Shown here: piece after piece, positions 9,740 to 11,623 of the stretch
Position numbering within the stretch: the stretch's first letter is position 1
How the letters are laid out: each line of letters begins with the position of its first letter
Source: Monoraphidium neglectum
Lineage: Eukaryota; Chlorophyta; Chlorophyceae; Sphaeropleales; Selenastraceae
Assembly (NCBI RefSeq): GCF_000611645.1
Contig: NW_014011772.1
Location: 1 to 11,623 of the forward strand
DNA: 11,623 bases
Reading direction: 5' to 3'
Translations under genes and position numbers: made by a program
The notes under the pieces: model-generated
Told to the model about the DNA's origin: nothing
The model's input: only the letters and a program-made list of their open reading frames with translations
Database searches by the model: none

Positions 9740-11583
9740 CAAACACACGCCTGCGCGCACGCGCGTACACACAGCACCGTCCAGCCCGCTCCTCACCTCG
9801 TACAGCTTCTGGATGGCGGGGTTCTCGTGGCTGCGCCTCACGGCGGAACGCTCGTCAAGGTCATACATAGCCTGGGGGTGGGGGGGGACGTGGCGACGCA
9901 TGAGTCGCGCGGCTAGAGGTGTCGCATCTGCGTCATTGATTTCCCCACCTGCAGGTCACTTCAGCGCAGAAAAGCGGCTTCACCCGGTGTTTGCAAACGC
10001 TCCACCCCCAACCCACGTGGAATGAGCCGCCACCCCCACCCGTGAGGGCCCCTCACCGCCTGGCGCTGCTGCAGGATGGTCTTGTCGGTGCTGCGGGGCT
10101 GGCCCCCGCCTCCGATGCAGCCGCCGGGGCAGGCCATGACCTCGATGAAGTCGTAGGCCAGGCTGCCGTCCTCAACACCCTTCACTATCTGAGGGGGCCG
10201 GCGCGGGGTGACGGTGGCCCCTGTTTAGTTGGGCTGAAGTGGCGCCAAACAGCGGGCGGATGTGAAGATGGAATGACTGTTGCGCCAGCTGGCAAGGGGA
10301 GAGGAACGCCTCCACAAGGCACGCATCTACGAGAAAGCCAGGACAGTGCCGCTCAACAGGCCGCAAGGCCCTGATGCCGCGGCGAGTGTGCGCCCCCACC
10401 TTTTTGGCGTTGCCCAGGCCGTTGGCAACGGCGATGCGCAGCGTCACGCCCGCGCCGGGTGCGGGCTCCAGCACCTTGAACTTGGAGTCGGCTCCGACCG
10501 GGATGGTGATCGTGGCCTCCTTCACGCCGGCCAGGCCGCGCGCCTCCTCAAAGGTGATGCGGCCCTGAAGGGGGGACGGGTGGGCGCGAACGGGCACTTG
10601 AATGAACCATGCAAGCAAGGGTACGTGGGGGGTTCGTGGATGGGGGGAGCGCAGAGGCACAAGGCTGTTGCCTGGGGGTCATCCCGCGAGACAGAATGGG
10701 CCATCACACAGGAATTAATCGGGCGAGCCGCTTTTGGCGCACGCGTGCGTCCGCCGGCTGATTAGAGAGCAGCCGCCGGGGTGCACGCCTGTGCCAGCTT
10801 TTTGTGTCACCTTTGCTCGTCTGCGCTGCTTGCCTCCGGCACTCTGCTGTTGTGAAGCACTCTGCTGTTGTGCGACTGGACGCACGGACACACCCCACAT
10901 CGCACAACAGCACACCAACAGGGCAGCCCCAGCATCAGCGGGGCCCAAACAATTCTGCGTCCCTCAACCCCTGCGAGCCTGCACCTACCATAGGCTGCCC
11001 TGACACCAGCTCGTAGACCGTGCGCAGCGCAGCCTCCATGACGCCGCCCGTGGTGCCAAACAGCACGCCGCCGCCAGAGCCCGTGCCCAGGGGGTTGTCG
11101 AACTCTGATGGCTCCAGCTCCTGAAAATGGAAATCGACGGGGCCGCAAACGTCAGCAGTGCCCATAACAAAAACACACTGGTGAAGTGTTGCTGACAAAG
11201 CCCTGGAGCAGCCTCTCTTCCCAACCCTCTGCCAGGCAAGCTCCAGAAGCCCTAGTGGCAGACTCACACCTTGCCCCGCCTGGGCTTGGGCTTCTTGCCA
11301 ACTATCCTCGTGATCCCCACCCACCATCATCCCCCATCACGCCCCTCACCGCGAGGTTGATGCCGCGCTCCTGGAAGATCTTCCCCAGGTCGGTGGTCAG
11401 CAGCACGTGGTCCACGTCACGCACCGTGCCGCACGCCTCGCCGGCGGTCTCCGTCTCAAACCACTCCCTGTCGGCCTCGCCCTGCTTGCGCACGCAGGGC
11501 ATGATGCTGACGCTGCAGAGGTCCTGGGCCTGCACGCCCGCGGCGGCTGCAAAGTAGCCCTTGATGACGGCCCCCATCATCAT
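9381..11583 (-). CDS. HYDA: [FeFe]-hydrogenase (HydA), 3' part, six exons, 5' end outside the window
   Basis: Exons 11583-11350, 11120-10989, 10564-10400, 10188-10057, 9871-9797 and 9452-9381 join in phase 0 to 269 residues ending HTHYQPEK and TGA. In green algae this enzyme sits in the chloroplast stroma and reduces protons with electrons from photosynthetic ferredoxin under anoxia. The second H-cluster motif is SIMPCVRKQGEADREWF (cluster Cys codon 11496-11494) and the third is EVMACPGGCIGGGGQPR (Cys codons 10131-10129 and 10119-10117). Between them are FDNPLGTGSGGGVLFGTTGG, VMEAALRTVYELVSGQPM and LRIAVANGLGNAKK. The C-terminal small-subunit-like part contains AMYDLDERSAVRRSHENP. The first visible exon begins MMMGAVIK after a CAG acceptor, so it is internal: the TSCCP motif, the transit peptide and any F-cluster domain lie to the right. 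Nothing looks broken in the visible part. Confidence 0.97.
9453..9796 (-). other. Last hydrogenase intron (344 bases), carrying a microsatellite
   Basis: The intron lies between LYE (donor GAG|GTGAGG) and NWLEKPN (acceptor CCGCAG). On the sense strand it contains a long GT run flanked by alternating GC/CG sequence. The intron is certain, because removing it restores the conserved C-terminal tail of algal hydrogenases. Confidence 0.93.
9682..9732 (+). repeat. (CA)25 dinucleotide microsatellite (GT on the hydrogenase sense strand)
   Basis: A perfect CA run of 51 bases continues with interruptions to about 9749. The 12-base palindrome GTGCGCGCGCAC (9655-9666) and other alternating GC/CG sequence flank it on the left, and CTGCGCGCACGCGCGTAC (9751-9768) flanks it on the right. 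The whole 9652-9772 stretch is nearly all alternating purine-pyrimidine, apart from a short CTCTCT break at about 9676-9681 and single-base breaks near 9741 and 9750. Confidence 0.97.
10839..10912. repeat. Direct repeat and inverted repeat inside a hydrogenase intron
   Basis: In the 424-base intron 10565-10988, the 16-mer GCACTCTGCTGTTGTG occurs twice, at 10839-10854 and 10857-10872. The second copy extends to TGCTGTTGTGCG (10863-10874), which is a perfect 12-base inverted complement of CGCACAACAGCA (10901-10912) with a 26-base loop. I see no gene in this intron. Confidence 0.85.
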
Positions 11584-11623
11584 CTGCGTGGGGGGTGGTG
11601 GGGTGGGGAGGGGTGGCTTGAGG

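Noticed and set aside
9586..9870. ORF with a long His-Thr repeat
   Set aside because: It is simply the CA microsatellite translated inside a hydrogenase intron.
1..11623. CRISPR array, transposon, tRNA, rRNA or bacterial operon
   Set aside because: No regular repeat-spacer pattern, terminal inverted repeats with a transposase, RNA gene folds or ribosome-binding sites were seen. The gene structure is eukaryotic throughout.

Overview
The window looks like nuclear DNA from a green alga (Chlorophyta, probably a chlorella-like or other coccoid lineage; I cannot place it more exactly). It is very GC-rich. All four genes are split by short GT-AG introns, the presequences and linkers are rich in Ala, Arg and Gly, and the proteins are an algal-type [FeFe]-hydrogenase plus conserved eukaryotic or organellar housekeeping proteins. 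Joining exons by eye restores conserved families across every junction, and the exon phases fit exactly.

Layout, left to right. (1) Minus strand, 111-2033: 5' part of an MCM-binding protein (MCMBP/ETG1) gene, five exons, running off the left edge. (2) 2034-2458: spacer. (3) Minus strand, 2459-5514: complete delta-COP (coatomer subunit delta) gene, seven exons, 535 residues. (4) 5515-5852: short divergent promoter region. (5) Plus strand, 5853-8385: complete RsgA-family circularly permuted GTPase, four exons, about 598 residues, with a likely organelle presequence and an unusual acidic insertion in the G domain. (6) 8386-9380: convergent 3' region. (7) Minus strand, 9381-11583 and beyond the right edge: 3' part (six exons, 269 residues) of an [FeFe]-hydrogenase gene. 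It carries the second and third H-cluster motifs and has a long CA/GT microsatellite in its last intron.

The genes do not form one pathway. MCMBP acts on the nuclear replication helicase, delta-COP in Golgi-to-ER vesicle coats, RsgA in organellar 30S ribosome maturation, and HydA in anaerobic chloroplast hydrogen metabolism. I found no sign of a new multi-gene system. The unusual points are structural: the RsgA insertion, the Z-DNA-prone repeat inside the hydrogenase gene, a strong GTG-type splice-donor bias, and the divergent and convergent gene arrangements.
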